Source: an uncultured Lachnospiraceae bacterium
Lineage (GTDB): Bacteria; Bacillota; Clostridia; Lachnospirales; Lachnospiraceae
NCBI GenBank assembly: GCA_910587305.1
Contig: CAJUKV010000003.1
Span: forward strand, 62,001 to 126,000
DNA: 64,000 nt
Reading direction: 5' to 3'
In this document: one piece after another, positions 23,079 to 31,950 of the stretch
How positions within the stretch are numbered: position 1 is the first letter of the stretch
Layout: each line of letters starts with the position of its first letter
Position numbers and translations under genes: made by a program
Notes under the pieces: generated by a model
Told to the model about the DNA's origin: nothing
The model's input: the letters and a program-made list of their open reading frames with translations, nothing else
Database searches by the model: none

Positions 23079-24041
23079 TTATTTGGCCGGAATAACCGCC
23101 CCGTTAAAGTTCTCTTCGATGAATTTCTTTACTTCATCGGACTGAAGCACGGACACCAGCGTCTTAATTGCCTCATTGTCCTTATTTGCCTCCGTAACCG
23201 TGATGATGTTGGCATATTCGGAATCCTCGCCCTCTCTCATCAGGTAAGCGGTGGTATCGATATCAGCCTCAAGGGCTCTGTTTACATTGACAAAATAAGC
23301 GTCAAAATCAGCAGCGGAAGGAATGATATTCGCCTGATCCATTTCCACGATCTCAATTGGAATCACATACTCGTCAATCTGGTTCACAGACGCGTCAATC
23401 GCCGTCATATCGGGATTCAGCTTAATAAAGCCTTCGGACTCAAGAACCTTTAAGGCTCTGTATTCATTGGAAGAATCGTTGGGGATTGCAATTACCGCAT
23501 TCTCAGGAAGTTCGTCCTTAGATGCATACTTGTCTGAGAAGCAGGCATAAGGCTCAACGTGGATACCGCCCATGCTGTACAGGGTAGCGCCCATTTCTTC
23601 CTCAATGCTTTCCATTGCAGGCACATGCATAAAATATGCAAAATCAATTTCGCCGTCTACTAACATGTCATTCCAGGTTGCATCCCAGGTTGTGGATACA
23701 ATATCAAGCTCAATCCCTTTTTGCGCCAGCAAATCGGCTGCCGCATTCAGGATTTCACTGTGAGGCGTCAAGTCGCATACGCATTTCAATACAACCGTCT
23801 CTCCGGTCTGCGCCTCTTCTCCCGCATCATTTCCTTCGCTTTCCGCCTCAGCGGCTGCGGTCTCTGCATTCACATCCTCAGCGGCTGCATCCGCATCCTC
23901 TGTTTCTGTTTCGGTCTCCGCTCCGGCAGCATCCTCCGCCGTTCCCTGCTCAGCGGCCGCATCCTTTGCACCGCCGCAGCCTGCAAGCAGAGCCGATGCC
24001 ATAACAGCGCTCATTAATAATGCCACAAGTTTCTTTTTCAT
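23079..24041 (-). CDS. metQ: methionine ABC transporter substrate-binding lipoprotein
   Basis: A 320-residue lipoprotein; the signal peptide ends in LLAGCGG, followed by an acidic Ala/Glu linker of about 55 residues that is longer than usual. The NlpA/MetQ domain shows LKCVCDLTPHSEILNAAADLL, the IDFAYFMHVPAMES segment and AIPNDSSNEYRALKVLESEG. It captures methionine or its derivatives outside the cell for the MetI/MetN importer. The start follows TAGGAGGAGAAATT. It is the last gene of the metN-metI-metQ operon, 120 bp after metI. Confidence 0.88.
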   Translation of the reverse strand: MKKKLVALLMSAVMASALLAGCGGAKDAAAEQGTAEDAAGAETETETEDADAAAEDVNAETAAAEAESEGNDAGEEAQTGETVVLKCVCDLTPHSEILNAAADLLAQKGIELDIVSTTWDATWNDMLVDGEIDFAYFMHVPAMESIEEEMGATLYSMGGIHVEPYACFSDKYASKDELPENAVIAIPNDSSNEYRALKVLESEGFIKLNPDMTAIDASVNQIDEYVIPIEIVEMDQANIIPSAADFDAYFVNVNRALEADIDTTAYLMREGEDSEYANIITVTEANKDNEAIKTLVSVLQSDEVKKFIEENFNGAVIPAK

Positions 24042-24161
24042 AATTTCTCCTCCTATAAAAATATATATTCATTTAAACGGCCTGGCCGTATAAATGTCTC
24101 CCTTAATCTATCAGCGGCCGCGGCTATTTGTTATGCCATGCCGCGCTCCTTATCTTATCTG

Positions 24162-24872
24162 TTATATTAAATGCCGCTTTTTCAGAATAATTTTTGAGAA
24201 AGTGTCCCCCACAATCTGTACCGCCTGCACGATAACAATCAGAACAATAATGGTTGCAAACAATAAATCATGCTGGAATCTTGTATACCCATAGGTAACC
24301 GCTATATACCCGATTCCTCCCGCTCCAAAACTTCCCGCCAGAGCCGTCATGGAAATTACAATCACCACAGCGTTTGTAAACGCGCGAATAAGAGAAGGCA
24401 GCGTCTCCGGTACCATGATGGTGAACAAAATTCTCATATTACCGCTTCCCATTGCCTTAGCCGCTTCGATTTTTCCTTTGTCAATCTCAAGAAGACTGCT
24501 CTCCACCAGCCTGGCAAAAAGCGGCACACAGCTTGCAACAAGAGAAATAATACAGGCATTGGAGCCATAGGATTTTCCCACCAGCGCTCTTGCCACCGGA
24601 AGCATCACAATAATGATAATCACCTGAGGCAGAGAACGGAAACAGTTAATAATAGCGCCTAAAACAGTATGTACGGCCTTGCAGGGCAAAAGGCCCTCCT
24701 TGCTGGTCATCACCAGCACCAATCCGAGAATAATACCGAAAACCAAAACAAAGACAGAGGAAACGCCTACCATATACATGGTTTCGCTTATGGCCGGCAG
24801 CACCTGCGCCCATACTTCCGCGCTAAAGGAATGCATCAATACGTCAAAAAAGGAATATTTATATAAACTCAT
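24162..24872 (-). CDS. metI: methionine ABC transporter permease
   Basis: A 236-residue permease with five helices, normal for MetI. The EAA loop is IEAAKAMGSGNMRILFTIMVPET, and MTALAGSFGAGGIGYIAVTYGY is the C-terminal family signature. Its ATG overlaps the metN stop as ATGA, and its ribosome binding site (AAAGGAGG) lies inside metN, which indicates coupled translation. It forms the membrane channel of the importer. Confidence 0.92.
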   Translation of the reverse strand: MSLYKYSFFDVLMHSFSAEVWAQVLPAISETMYMVGVSSVFVLVFGIILGLVLVMTSKEGLLPCKAVHTVLGAIINCFRSLPQVIIIIVMLPVARALVGKSYGSNACIISLVASCVPLFARLVESSLLEIDKGKIEAAKAMGSGNMRILFTIMVPETLPSLIRAFTNAVVIVISMTALAGSFGAGGIGYIAVTYGYTRFQHDLLFATIIVLIVIVQAVQIVGDTFSKIILKKRHLI

Positions 24873-25654
24873 CTGGTTTCCTCCTTTTGGTAATCATTCC
24901 TGAACTGGTTATAAACACGAATGAAATTTCTGGCGGTTTCGCATTGGGGATTGCTGAAGATATCTTTTACCAGCCCCTGTTCTAACAGCTTTCCGTCTTC
25001 CATAACCGCCATCCGATGACAGGTATACTTAATCACTTCAAGCTCATGGGTAATTAAAATAATCGTAAGCCCCAGTTTCCGATTGATTTCCTTCAAAAGA
25101 TCCAGAACCGATAAGGTTGTCTGTGGATCCAGGGCGCTTGTAGCCTCGTCTGACAGCAGTACGTCGGGGCGGTTGGCTAACGCCCTTGCAATACCGACCC
25201 TCTGCTTTTGTCCGCCGGATAATTCGCCGGGATAGGCGTTTTTCTTTTCCGTCAGCCCCACAAGGCTGAGCATTTCCTCCACCCTTGCATCCGCCTCTTT
25301 TCCGGTAACGCCCGTCAGCTTAAGAGGATAAGCAATATTTTTTTCCACCGTCATGGAGTCAAAAAGATTAAACTGCTGGAAAATCATTCCAATCTTTCTT
25401 CTCTGCTCGTTTAGCGCCGCCTTTCCAAGGGCGGTAATCTTCTGATCGCCGATTCTCACCACGCCGCTGTCAGGCTCCTCCAAACGGTTGATACACCGAA
25501 CCAGCGTGGACTTGCCTGCCCCGCTGAAGCCTACAATGCCATAAATCTCCCCTTTTTCCACGGAAAGATCAATCCCCTTTAAAACTTCAATTCTCTGTTT
25601 CTTATTATAAAATGTTTTATAAAGATTCGATATCTCAATAAACTTTTCGTCCAT
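24869..25654 (-). CDS. metN: methionine ABC transporter ATP-binding protein lacking the NIL domain
   Basis: A 261-residue ATPase, starting MDEKFIEISNLYKTF at ATG 25654; the upstream extension to 25711 has no good site. Walker A GFSGAGKST is at 42-50, the signature is LSGGQKQRVGIARAL, and Walker B is VLLSDEATSALD, the serine-alanine variant typical of MetN. Usual MetN proteins are about 340 residues with a C-terminal NIL domain that binds methionine and shuts transport down. Here the protein ends after VKDIFSNPQCETARNFI, so that regulatory domain is missing. No S-box-like leader was recognised upstream. Confidence 0.9.
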   Translation of the reverse strand: MDEKFIEISNLYKTFYNKKQRIEVLKGIDLSVEKGEIYGIVGFSGAGKSTLVRCINRLEEPDSGVVRIGDQKITALGKAALNEQRRKIGMIFQQFNLFDSMTVEKNIAYPLKLTGVTGKEADARVEEMLSLVGLTEKKNAYPGELSGGQKQRVGIARALANRPDVLLSDEATSALDPQTTLSVLDLLKEINRKLGLTIILITHELEVIKYTCHRMAVMEDGKLLEQGLVKDIFSNPQCETARNFIRVYNQFRNDYQKEETR

Positions 25655-25731
25655 ATGTAACCCGTCCCCTGTTACTCTCCAAGGCTTAAAATTCGCTCCG
25701 GTGCACTGCAACCTATATGCTATCTCATTTT

Positions 25732-25743
25732 TACAAATTTGTA
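25732..25743. promoter_or_regulatory. palindrome upstream of metN, possible operator
   Basis: A perfect 12-bp palindrome TACAAATTTGTA lies about 80 bp upstream of the metN start, in the AT-rich gap between the metN operon and the lipoprotein gene. It could be a repressor site; no regulator is implied by the sequence. Confidence 0.35.
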
Positions 25744-25819
25744 CAGAAAAATTTTCAATATTACTTTTAATTTCCTATTAACCTTAAAAACAGTAAGTTG
25801 GATTTTCGATCCTGTTAAG

Positions 25820-27238
25820 TCAATCGTCGCTCAATGAAAAGTTTTTATAGGCCTGCCGGAGCGCCTCCTCCACTTCTTCGTCGTCCATCCCCTTTATATC
25901 TTTTATATCAATCCACTTAAAAGCTGCGCTTTTTTTGGTCAAACCCATCCCCTCATAATATGTGGCAGGGAAATTGTCGTATTCTTCCTCCGTCAGCTCA
26001 TTGCCATTGCAGTCATAGCTGGTGATATGGGCGGAATAGTCCTCGCCCGCATAAAGGACTCTCTGGCTGGCAAGCGGTATTTCCTGCACAAAGCCGTCCT
26101 CCACATACAGGGAACTGGCCCGGTAGAGATAACTGTCAGGAGAATCTTTCAACTGATCATACACAATAAAGTAATTCCTGTTCCCTTTCGTAGAAAAGCT
26201 GCCGTATACCGTCATAATTTCCGATATCAAATCCGGCTCCGAACTTCCCTCTTCAAAGGAGGTTTTCAGTTTTTTCAACTCCCCTTTCTCATCAATCTGA
26301 TAAAAACTGCTGTAGGTATAGAATCCTGTTCCCCCCTGATTGGAAACAATCAGCGTCAGCTTGCCGTCATACCCCATTGACGCAACCGTAAAACAATGTA
26401 TCTCATCTGCAAATTCCACATCCTGGGCCCATACCGCTCTGTTTTGCGCAAACCGCTTTATCTGCTGTTCCTCGCTAAAATATCCGGAAAGCCCGTCCAC
26501 ATAATCAATGTAATCCGGCCAGGTTGGGGCAATCTGCGCCACACTTTCCGTCAGTCTCCGGGTGCTCAAATATTCTTCCAGCAAAGTATCCCTGTAAAAC
26601 CCATGCTCCGACCCGTCCTGTCCCCGTACCCGGTAACCTTCCATATCCGGGTAATCGAGATAAAACATATTATCCGGATTTTCCCGGAGAAAAATTTCCG
26701 CTTCTTTCCATTTACTCTCTCCGTTACCGTATGTGGCCAGCACAATCACGTCCTTTTTTCCATCCTGATTATAATCCTGAAACGATACCGCGCTCACTTC
26801 CATAAATCTATCCCCGGCGATTTCTGAGGTTTGCGGAAATGTGTATACCGTCTCTCCCTCTTTGACCAATATAAAACCCGGATGCTCGTTATCGCCTTTA
26901 GGCGCTATGGATACAAAGAAAACCTTTCCCCAGCCTTCCAGCTCCACCTCAAAGCTCTGCTCCTTTATCATTCCCTCTATGGAAACTGACTGATTTTCCT
27001 TATTTTCGCTTTCTCCAAAGCCGTCTGCCGTTTCCTGATTCCCGCTGCCGGCTTCTTCTACATTTGCTTTTTCTAAATCCGCTGCGCCGGAATTTACCCC
27101 ACCGGAATTTTCCTCCGCGTCAAGCGTGTCCAGCGCCTCGCTTTGGATTCCGCCCTCCGGCTTCTCGCCGCCACATCCGCCTGTACATAAAAGCGTAAAC
27201 ATTATGATTAACAAAACCGTCATTCCTCTTTTTTTCAT
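25820..27238 (-). CDS. lipoprotein with acidic linker, unknown function
   Basis: A 472-residue secreted protein. The start is ATG 27238 rather than the GTG three bases before it, because the GGGGAATT site is then better spaced. The signal peptide ends in LLCTGGCGG, an imperfect lipobox. A Glu/Ala-rich stretch of about 60 residues follows. The domain after it contains DYNQDGKKDVIVLATYG, an FG-GAP/VCBS-like calcium-binding loop, and beta-rich repeats. The C-terminal VEEALRQAYKNFSL is helical. No enzymatic motif was seen. It may bind sugars, peptides or cell wall. Confidence 0.55.
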   Translation of the reverse strand: MKKRGMTVLLIIMFTLLCTGGCGGEKPEGGIQSEALDTLDAEENSGGVNSGAADLEKANVEEAGSGNQETADGFGESENKENQSVSIEGMIKEQSFEVELEGWGKVFFVSIAPKGDNEHPGFILVKEGETVYTFPQTSEIAGDRFMEVSAVSFQDYNQDGKKDVIVLATYGNGESKWKEAEIFLRENPDNMFYLDYPDMEGYRVRGQDGSEHGFYRDTLLEEYLSTRRLTESVAQIAPTWPDYIDYVDGLSGYFSEEQQIKRFAQNRAVWAQDVEFADEIHCFTVASMGYDGKLTLIVSNQGGTGFYTYSSFYQIDEKGELKKLKTSFEEGSSEPDLISEIMTVYGSFSTKGNRNYFIVYDQLKDSPDSYLYRASSLYVEDGFVQEIPLASQRVLYAGEDYSAHITSYDCNGNELTEEEYDNFPATYYEGMGLTKKSAAFKWIDIKDIKGMDDEEVEEALRQAYKNFSLSDD

Positions 27239-27321
27239 CACAATTCCCCATACTTCCTACTATAGCCGGCTCTCCTCAGTAGCCGGCCGATAATTTTGTA
27301 TTTATTGTATAAAATAAGTAC

Positions 27322-27523
27322 CACTCCCCAATACTATAACGGCATCATATTAATCCGTAAGCATTGGGGCGTAAAACTTGAAACACCCCGAAGGGACATC
27401 CCAAGAGGCGGAGGATTTGGCTCTCGCGGCATTCGACAAATATCTATGAGATGTTTGTTTTTCATCTCTATAAGTGGCCGCCCCACTCATTGCTCACGGG
27501 AATCAATATAGGAGGTAATTCAC
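27322..27523 (+). promoter_or_regulatory. structured 5' leader with mutually exclusive helices before the DUF3892 gene
   Basis: CCCCAAT (27326-27332) can pair with ATTGGGG (27363-27369) around an inner ACGG/CCGT stem (27339-27342, 27355-27358). The same GGGG (27366-27369) can instead pair with CCCC (27386-27389). A further stem, GAGATG (27448-27453) / CATCTC (27463-27468), precedes the AGGAGG site. This competing arrangement resembles a riboswitch or attenuator, but it does not match a class I know. Confidence 0.35.
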
Positions 27524-27817
27524 ATGAACAATACAAATTCAAGCTCTCTTCCCAAAGCCGCTCTGGATGAAATCCCATCCCCCTCGCCGGACGCTGTCAC
27601 AATAACGGGCCTGGTAAAATCAAGCGGACGTATAGAAGGTTATCAGCTCTCCGATGAGCGCATCGTCAGCCGAGAGGAGGGCGTTTGCCTTGCAAAGGCA
27701 GGAGAAATTAAAGGCGTCGGCATTGCTCACAATGGGGATACCGAATACCTGAAATCCATTCCGGATGATTCTGAAAATAACAATTTATCATCCCTACCGA
27801 CAGTGAAAACCTTATAA
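27524..27817 (+). CDS. DUF3892 domain protein
   Basis: A 97-residue protein. Residues about 27-93 match the DUF3892 pattern: VTITGLVKSSGRIEGYQLSD, then VSREEGVCLAKAGEIKGVGIA, then NGDTEYLKSIPDD and NNLSSLP. The family is small, cytoplasmic and of unknown function. The start follows TAGGAGGTAATTCAC, an excellent site. It is preceded by a structured leader and followed by a strong hairpin at 27830-27869. Confidence 0.85.
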   Translation: MNNTNSSSLPKAALDEIPSPSPDAVTITGLVKSSGRIEGYQLSDERIVSREEGVCLAKAGEIKGVGIAHNGDTEYLKSIPDDSENNNLSSLPTVKTL

Positions 27818-27822
27818 GCCAC

Positions 27823-27869
27823 TCAAAGACCCTGCGGCAAGCTAACAGGGCATCAAGCTTGCTACAGGG
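27823..27869. terminator. hairpin after the DUF3892 gene, containing family D copy 3
   Basis: CCCTG plus GCAAGCT (27830-27834, 27837-27843) pair with AGCTTGC plus CAGGG (27856-27862, 27865-27869), followed by TTTCCCC. The block 27823-27842 (TCAAAGACCCTGCGGCAAGC) is a variant of the repeat at 18155 and 22075. The position between convergent genes fits a terminator, although the T-run is short. Confidence 0.5.
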
Positions 27870-27901
27870 TTTCCCCTGATTTTCCAAAGCCTTTATACGC
27901 C

Positions 27902-29785
27902 TCAGCTCACACTGCCGCTTCCAATTAACACCTTTTTCCCGCAAAAAGCAAACCCATACTTCCGTATATGCTCTTTCGGGATGCCTTTCGCAATTAAATT
28001 CCCCTGATAATCCTTTTCCTCTATCTGCCGGATCGCCTCCTTAACGGTATCGGACAGTTCCTTTTCCCCCTCATCCTGCACCTTAAATTCCAGCAAAATC
28101 GCGTCATTTTCCGCACTCCTTGGTTCCAGCATCACATCATACCGCCCCAGGCCGCTCTCCCTGTTAGAGGTAACCACATATCTGTCCACAAGCTCCACCA
28201 TGAGCCCCAGCACAAAACCGTGGTAAAAACGCTCCGGCTGTCTTTCGGAAGGCCCTTTTCCCGTGTCAAAGCTGCTGAACATTTCCGAAGATACTCTGTT
28301 CATGTAAACATTCATTGCTTTGATATCATCGGTTATCAGCGCCCTGATAAAGCCATTATAATCGGATGATACGGTGTCAAACCACCCCCTTACCATATTG
28401 ACAAACATAATTCTGGTTTCCAGATTTGTCAATGCCAGCTCGTATTCTTCTTTCCATAAGCCATATTCCGTCGTGTATGCCTGATAGTTCTTCACTTTTA
28501 AATAACCGCTGGCAAGCAGAAGGCTCCAGATAGCATTCTTTTTCGTGGAAAGCTGGTCATAAATAATCTGCTCGTCAATTTCCATATGGATGCTTTCACC
28601 CTGGATCAGCCGTTCAAAAGTTTTCTTAACTCCCGAATCGCCTTCCCGTATTAATTTGCCCACAAGGCCGTTTGAGCTTGTATTGGCCCAGTAAAGCCCC
28701 ACTCTTTCATCATCCAGAAAGTTAATGATAGACCACGGATTATAAATGTCTGACTGTCCCCCAAAAGTAAATCCGTCATACCATTCTTTTACCTGTTGTG
28801 CCCGTTCAAACAAGCCATACTCTTTCAGCGCCGCAAACACTTCCTCCTCGGTAAAACCAAAACAGTCCGTATATTTTTCCGAAGTTGCTGACACCACCTT
28901 CAAATTATTCAGGTCAGAAAAAATGGATTCTTTACTGACTCTGGTGATTCCTGTCATAACGGCACGCTCAAGGTATGGATTCGTCTTGAACGTAAAATTA
29001 AACAAGCTTCTTATGAACGCCGTCATTTCTTTCCAATACCCGCCTACAAATGCCTCCTGCATGGGCGTATCGTACTCATCCAAAAGAATGATAACCTTTT
29101 TACCATAATATCTGAAAAGGAAATCTGACAAATTTCTCAAAGCCACAGACGCTACACTGTCCGACATTTCCGCACGGACTTTTTGATAATAATCCTTTTC
29201 CTTGTCATTAAGATAGCCGCTGTCAAGTAAATAGTCATGCTTATTATATTGTTCTTCTATCATCCTGCAGATATTTTCATGCGCGTATACAAAAGAAGTC
29301 TCTTTTATACCTGCAAAGCTGATAAAGAGAACGGGATATGTCCCCTGTATCTTTTTGTATTTGTAGTTTCCATCAGGAGACATTTTCCCGTCAGGAGATA
29401 TTTCTCTTTTAGGGGACATTTCTTTGTCAGGCGATGTTTCTCCATTAAGAGACATTTCCTTGTCAGGCGATGTTTCTCCATTAAGAGACATTTCCTTGTC
29501 AGACGATGTTTCTTTACCGGAAGATAATTCCCCGTCGGAAAACTTTTCCTTCCATATGGAAAGTCCCTCAAACAAGTCCCCGCGGCCCGCATATTGAATG
29601 GAAAAAAATTTCTCCAGCATACTCATATTCAGTGTTTTCCCAAAACGCCTTGGCCGGGTAATCAGCGTTACTTCATCACCGGACTCCCACCATTCCCGTA
29701 TAAATTTCGTTTTATCAATATAAAAATAATTGTTTATCCTGATCTTTTCAAAATCCTGATTTCCAATACCAATCCTTCTTGCCAT
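27902..29785 (-). CDS. AAA-ATPase-like / PD-(D/E)XK nuclease superfamily protein with internal tandem repeat
   Basis: A 627-residue protein. It starts RRIGIGNQDFEKIRINNYFY, then has YIDKTKFIREWW and the P-loop-like RPRRFGKTLNMSMLE; REDUNDANT-type AAA-ATPase_like proteins carry the same blocks. The C-terminus has a PD-(D/E)XK core, GRYDVMLEPR ... AILLEFKVQ. The family (AAA-ATPase_like plus PDDEXK_9) is widespread in gut Bacillota and Bacteroidota; its role is not established, with defence or mobile-element functions suspected. A low-complexity Glu/Ser/Lys insert near residues 85-140 arises from a 36-bp minisatellite. The start has only a weak ribosome binding site (AAAGGTAATG). Confidence 0.8.
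   Translation of the reverse strand: MARRIGIGNQDFEKIRINNYFYIDKTKFIREWWESGDEVTLITRPRRFGKTLNMSMLEKFFSIQYAGRGDLFEGLSIWKEKFSDGELSSGKETSSDKEMSLNGETSPDKEMSLNGETSPDKEMSPKREISPDGKMSPDGNYKYKKIQGTYPVLFISFAGIKETSFVYAHENICRMIEEQYNKHDYLLDSGYLNDKEKDYYQKVRAEMSDSVASVALRNLSDFLFRYYGKKVIILLDEYDTPMQEAFVGGYWKEMTAFIRSLFNFTFKTNPYLERAVMTGITRVSKESIFSDLNNLKVVSATSEKYTDCFGFTEEEVFAALKEYGLFERAQQVKEWYDGFTFGGQSDIYNPWSIINFLDDERVGLYWANTSSNGLVGKLIREGDSGVKKTFERLIQGESIHMEIDEQIIYDQLSTKKNAIWSLLLASGYLKVKNYQAYTTEYGLWKEEYELALTNLETRIMFVNMVRGWFDTVSSDYNGFIRALITDDIKAMNVYMNRVSSEMFSSFDTGKGPSERQPERFYHGFVLGLMVELVDRYVVTSNRESGLGRYDVMLEPRSAENDAILLEFKVQDEGEKELSDTVKEAIRQIEEKDYQGNLIAKGIPKEHIRKYGFAFCGKKVLIGSGSVS
29372..29513. repeat. in-frame 36-bp minisatellite inside the AAA/PD-(D/E)XK gene
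   Basis: Units at 29415-29450 and 29451-29486 differ at one base, and a third partial copy runs to about 29513. A degenerate stretch with the same GACATTT/GATATTT theme precedes them from about 29372. The 12-residue unit encodes the EMSLNGETSPDK theme. Because 36 is a multiple of three, changes in copy number alter length without breaking the frame. Confidence 0.8.
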
Positions 29786-29973
29786 ATTTACGCATTACCT
29801 TTCAAATAACCGATGTCCCGCTTCGCGAGTCAGCTTATAGTAATAAAATTGTTAAAAAAACTCTTATACTGACGATCGGTTAGATTTTCCTTGCTGCACG
29901 GCGCATGTTGTCCGCTTACGCAGCATGTGCCGGCATGAATTGAAAAATTTTAACGCTTGCCAGTATAATATCC

Positions 29974-30035
29974 AAATAAATTACGATGATCTTAAAAAAA
30001 GTATACCGTAATGCACAGACCAAAACAATAGGCAA
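29974..30035. repeat. dispersed AT-rich repeat, copy 2 (partner at 11486-11555)
   Basis: It shares the AAATTACGA, AGTATACCGTA and ACCAAAACAA blocks with 11486-11555. The rest of the gap 29786-30084 holds a degenerate GCTTATAGTAAT tail similar to family A near 29850 and no visible gene. Confidence 0.5.
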
Positions 30036-30084
30036 TGACAAAAGCCGGGGCCATATATCTCCCGAATTTTGTCATTTCCTGCCG

Positions 30085-30924
30085 TCAATTATAATCGTTT
30101 ATCATTACATGTTCTTCAAGCCACCTGGCCACGCCGTCGTCTTCATTACTTGCAATGATTTCGGTAGCCGCCGCCTTCAGTTCCTCCACGGCGTTTTCCA
30201 CCGCATAGGCTTCATCCGATATCTCAAACATTGGAATGTCATTTATGGCATCCCCAAAGGAAATCACTTTGGTACACCCCCACATCTTTTTCAGTTTCTT
30301 TATGGCGTATGCTTTGGTTGCATGGGCGGGCATGATCTCGCACCAATATTCCGGCCTGTATAATTCCTGCTGAAGCGTACAGCGGTATCCGTTATTTTTT
30401 GAAAAATAATCATAAACCGGCTCAAGCTCCCCCTTTTCCCCAATACAGGTAAAGTAAAACATGTCTCCCTGATACGGATTGTCCCCTTCCCTCATGGGAT
30501 TTAACCGCCTGTCCCCTTTTCTCATGCTAAGATATCGTTTTACCCCGTCATTTTCTTTTTCGGTTATCCAGGACACCTTTTCCGCGCCGTCTATAAAAGC
30601 ATAGATCAAAGGGCTGATATGACAGCTGGCAAGGACAGTTTTTACTTCTCTCATTTCCTCTATGGTAAATTTCTCCCGGGAAAGTATCTCTCCCGTATCC
30701 GGTTTAAAAATGAAGGCTCCGTTATATGCAATCACGGGAATTTTCGCTGACAGCCCTTCGGTAACCACTCTCGCGGACACCAATGATCGCGCCGTAGCAT
30801 AAGTAAATAGCATACCTTTTTCTGTCAAATCATTGATAATTTTTAAACTTTTGGGATTAATTCGGTCGCTTCTGTTTAACAGCGTCCCGTCTAAATCCGT
30901 CACATATAATATTTTTTCCATCAT
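30085..30924 (-). CDS. Cof-type HAD-IIB phosphatase
   Basis: A 279-residue sugar-phosphate-type phosphatase. Motif I is VTDLDGTLL (residues 8-16) with the nucleophilic aspartate. The ATARSL threonine-containing motif II, the lysine of motif III in the cap-to-core region and motif IV in ISFGDAINDIPMFE all fit. A C2-type cap lies between. The substrate is unknown; members dephosphorylate sugar phosphates, FMN or pyridoxal phosphate. The tandem ATG start follows AAGGAAC. It is downstream of the AraC regulator gene in the same direction. Confidence 0.88.
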   Translation of the reverse strand: MMEKILYVTDLDGTLLNRSDRINPKSLKIINDLTEKGMLFTYATARSLVSARVVTEGLSAKIPVIAYNGAFIFKPDTGEILSREKFTIEEMREVKTVLASCHISPLIYAFIDGAEKVSWITEKENDGVKRYLSMRKGDRRLNPMREGDNPYQGDMFYFTCIGEKGELEPVYDYFSKNNGYRCTLQQELYRPEYWCEIMPAHATKAYAIKKLKKMWGCTKVISFGDAINDIPMFEISDEAYAVENAVEELKAAATEIIASNEDDGVARWLEEHVMINDYN

Positions 30925-30979
30925 CTGTTCCTTCGCCTATATTCTTTATCATATCCTCCATTGCCGTTTCCAAATACTA

Positions 30980-31876
30980 TCATTTCTTTGCTGCGGCCCG
31001 ATAGGCCGTGGGGGAACTTCCGATTTCCGCCTTGAAACATTTGGTAAAATAGCTGGGGCTGGAAAATCCGCATTCCATAGCAATTTCCGTGACCGGGGTA
31101 TTGGTAAAAGAAAGCTGCTGGGCGGCGGCAAAAATACGCCGACGCTGCAGATATTCGGTAGGGCTGCAATGAAGATATCGCTGAAATGCCTTCTGGCACG
31201 CACGCGGACAAATATTCCCCTGCCGGGCTATCTCCTTTGTGGTAACTGCCTCCCCTAAATGTTCCTCTATCCAGCGCAGCATAATCTTCATCCGATCCTC
31301 TGCGTCAGCCGTAACCTTCCGTGAAGATAATACCCCGCCCTTTTGCTTTGTCAAAAGAGCAATTCGGGATAATGCCCATCGCACGGCAAATTCATATCCT
31401 TCAGGCTCTTCCTTGCATAAATGAAAAGCTTCCTCAAATGCTTTAAAAAATTCCACATCCTCCGAAGCCTGTCCAAAGCTTAAAAATGCAGGGCCATCCT
31501 CTAAAAGGGGGCGGATATAGCCGGTGTCAAACAAACTGCCGGGAGCTCCCGCCACAATACCCGGATCAAACACTAAGGAACGAAACCAGCCGGGTTTTTC
31601 CGAAAATTGAAAGGAGTGCAGGGCGCCGGAATTGATAAAGCAGCCTTCTCCTTTCCGAAGCACATAAAGTCCCTCCCCAACGCTTATCCTGACACTGCCT
31701 TCCAGCAAAAAGAACACCTCCATCTCCCGGTGCCAGTGAGGCGGAATATACGAACTGTGGATGGAACATTTTTGTATGGAAGTCTCATTAGCCAAAAGGC
31801 CAAACAAAGGCGAAGCATCATGCAGTACCTCCTGCCTCTGGTCATTCAGATACATATCCGGCCCATATCTTATCAT
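30980..31876 (-). CDS. AraC-family regulator with N-terminal cupin
   Basis: A 298-residue protein. ATG 31876 (MIRYGPDMYLNDQRQ) is preferred because GGGGGTTAGT precedes it; this site is part of a palindromic repeat. The N-terminus holds a cupin ligand-binding domain with IPPHWHREMEVFFLLEG, and the C-terminus two helix-turn-helix motifs (TKEIARQGNICPRACQKAFQ and VTEIAMECGFSSPSYFTKCF). It is divergent from the MFS transporter gene and probably activates it, binding the direct repeats at 32081-32105. The inducer is likely a sugar or small organic molecule. Confidence 0.85.
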   Translation of the reverse strand: MIRYGPDMYLNDQRQEVLHDASPLFGLLANETSIQKCSIHSSYIPPHWHREMEVFFLLEGSVRISVGEGLYVLRKGEGCFINSGALHSFQFSEKPGWFRSLVFDPGIVAGAPGSLFDTGYIRPLLEDGPAFLSFGQASEDVEFFKAFEEAFHLCKEEPEGYEFAVRWALSRIALLTKQKGGVLSSRKVTADAEDRMKIMLRWIEEHLGEAVTTKEIARQGNICPRACQKAFQRYLHCSPTEYLQRRRIFAAAQQLSFTNTPVTEIAMECGFSSPSYFTKCFKAEIGSSPTAYRAAAKK

Positions 31877-31914
31877 ACTAACCCCCATGATTCCGCTCTG
31901 CGGAATCACAAATC
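31877..31914 (-). repeat. family B short hairpin next to the AraC gene start
   Basis: GATTCCGC (31889-31896) pairs with GCGGAATC (31900-31907), and the block continues with CACAAATC. It aligns with 32011-32049 as a direct repeat. It ends in the run of five G that serves as Shine-Dalgarno sequence for the AraC gene. Confidence 0.55.
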
Positions 31915-31950
31915 CTGACAAAGAATGCCTGTTTTCCAAGGCATTCTTCT

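Noticed and set aside
25655..25819. SAM (S-box) riboswitch before metN
   Set aside because: The gap is AT-rich, short and lacks the conserved S-box helices; only a 12-bp palindrome is visible.
27296..27511. 71-codon open frame before the DUF3892 gene
   Set aside because: It overlaps the structured leader and has no ribosome binding site.
29415..29513. CRISPR-like array
   Set aside because: The repeats are adjacent, in frame and without spacers; they are a coding minisatellite.
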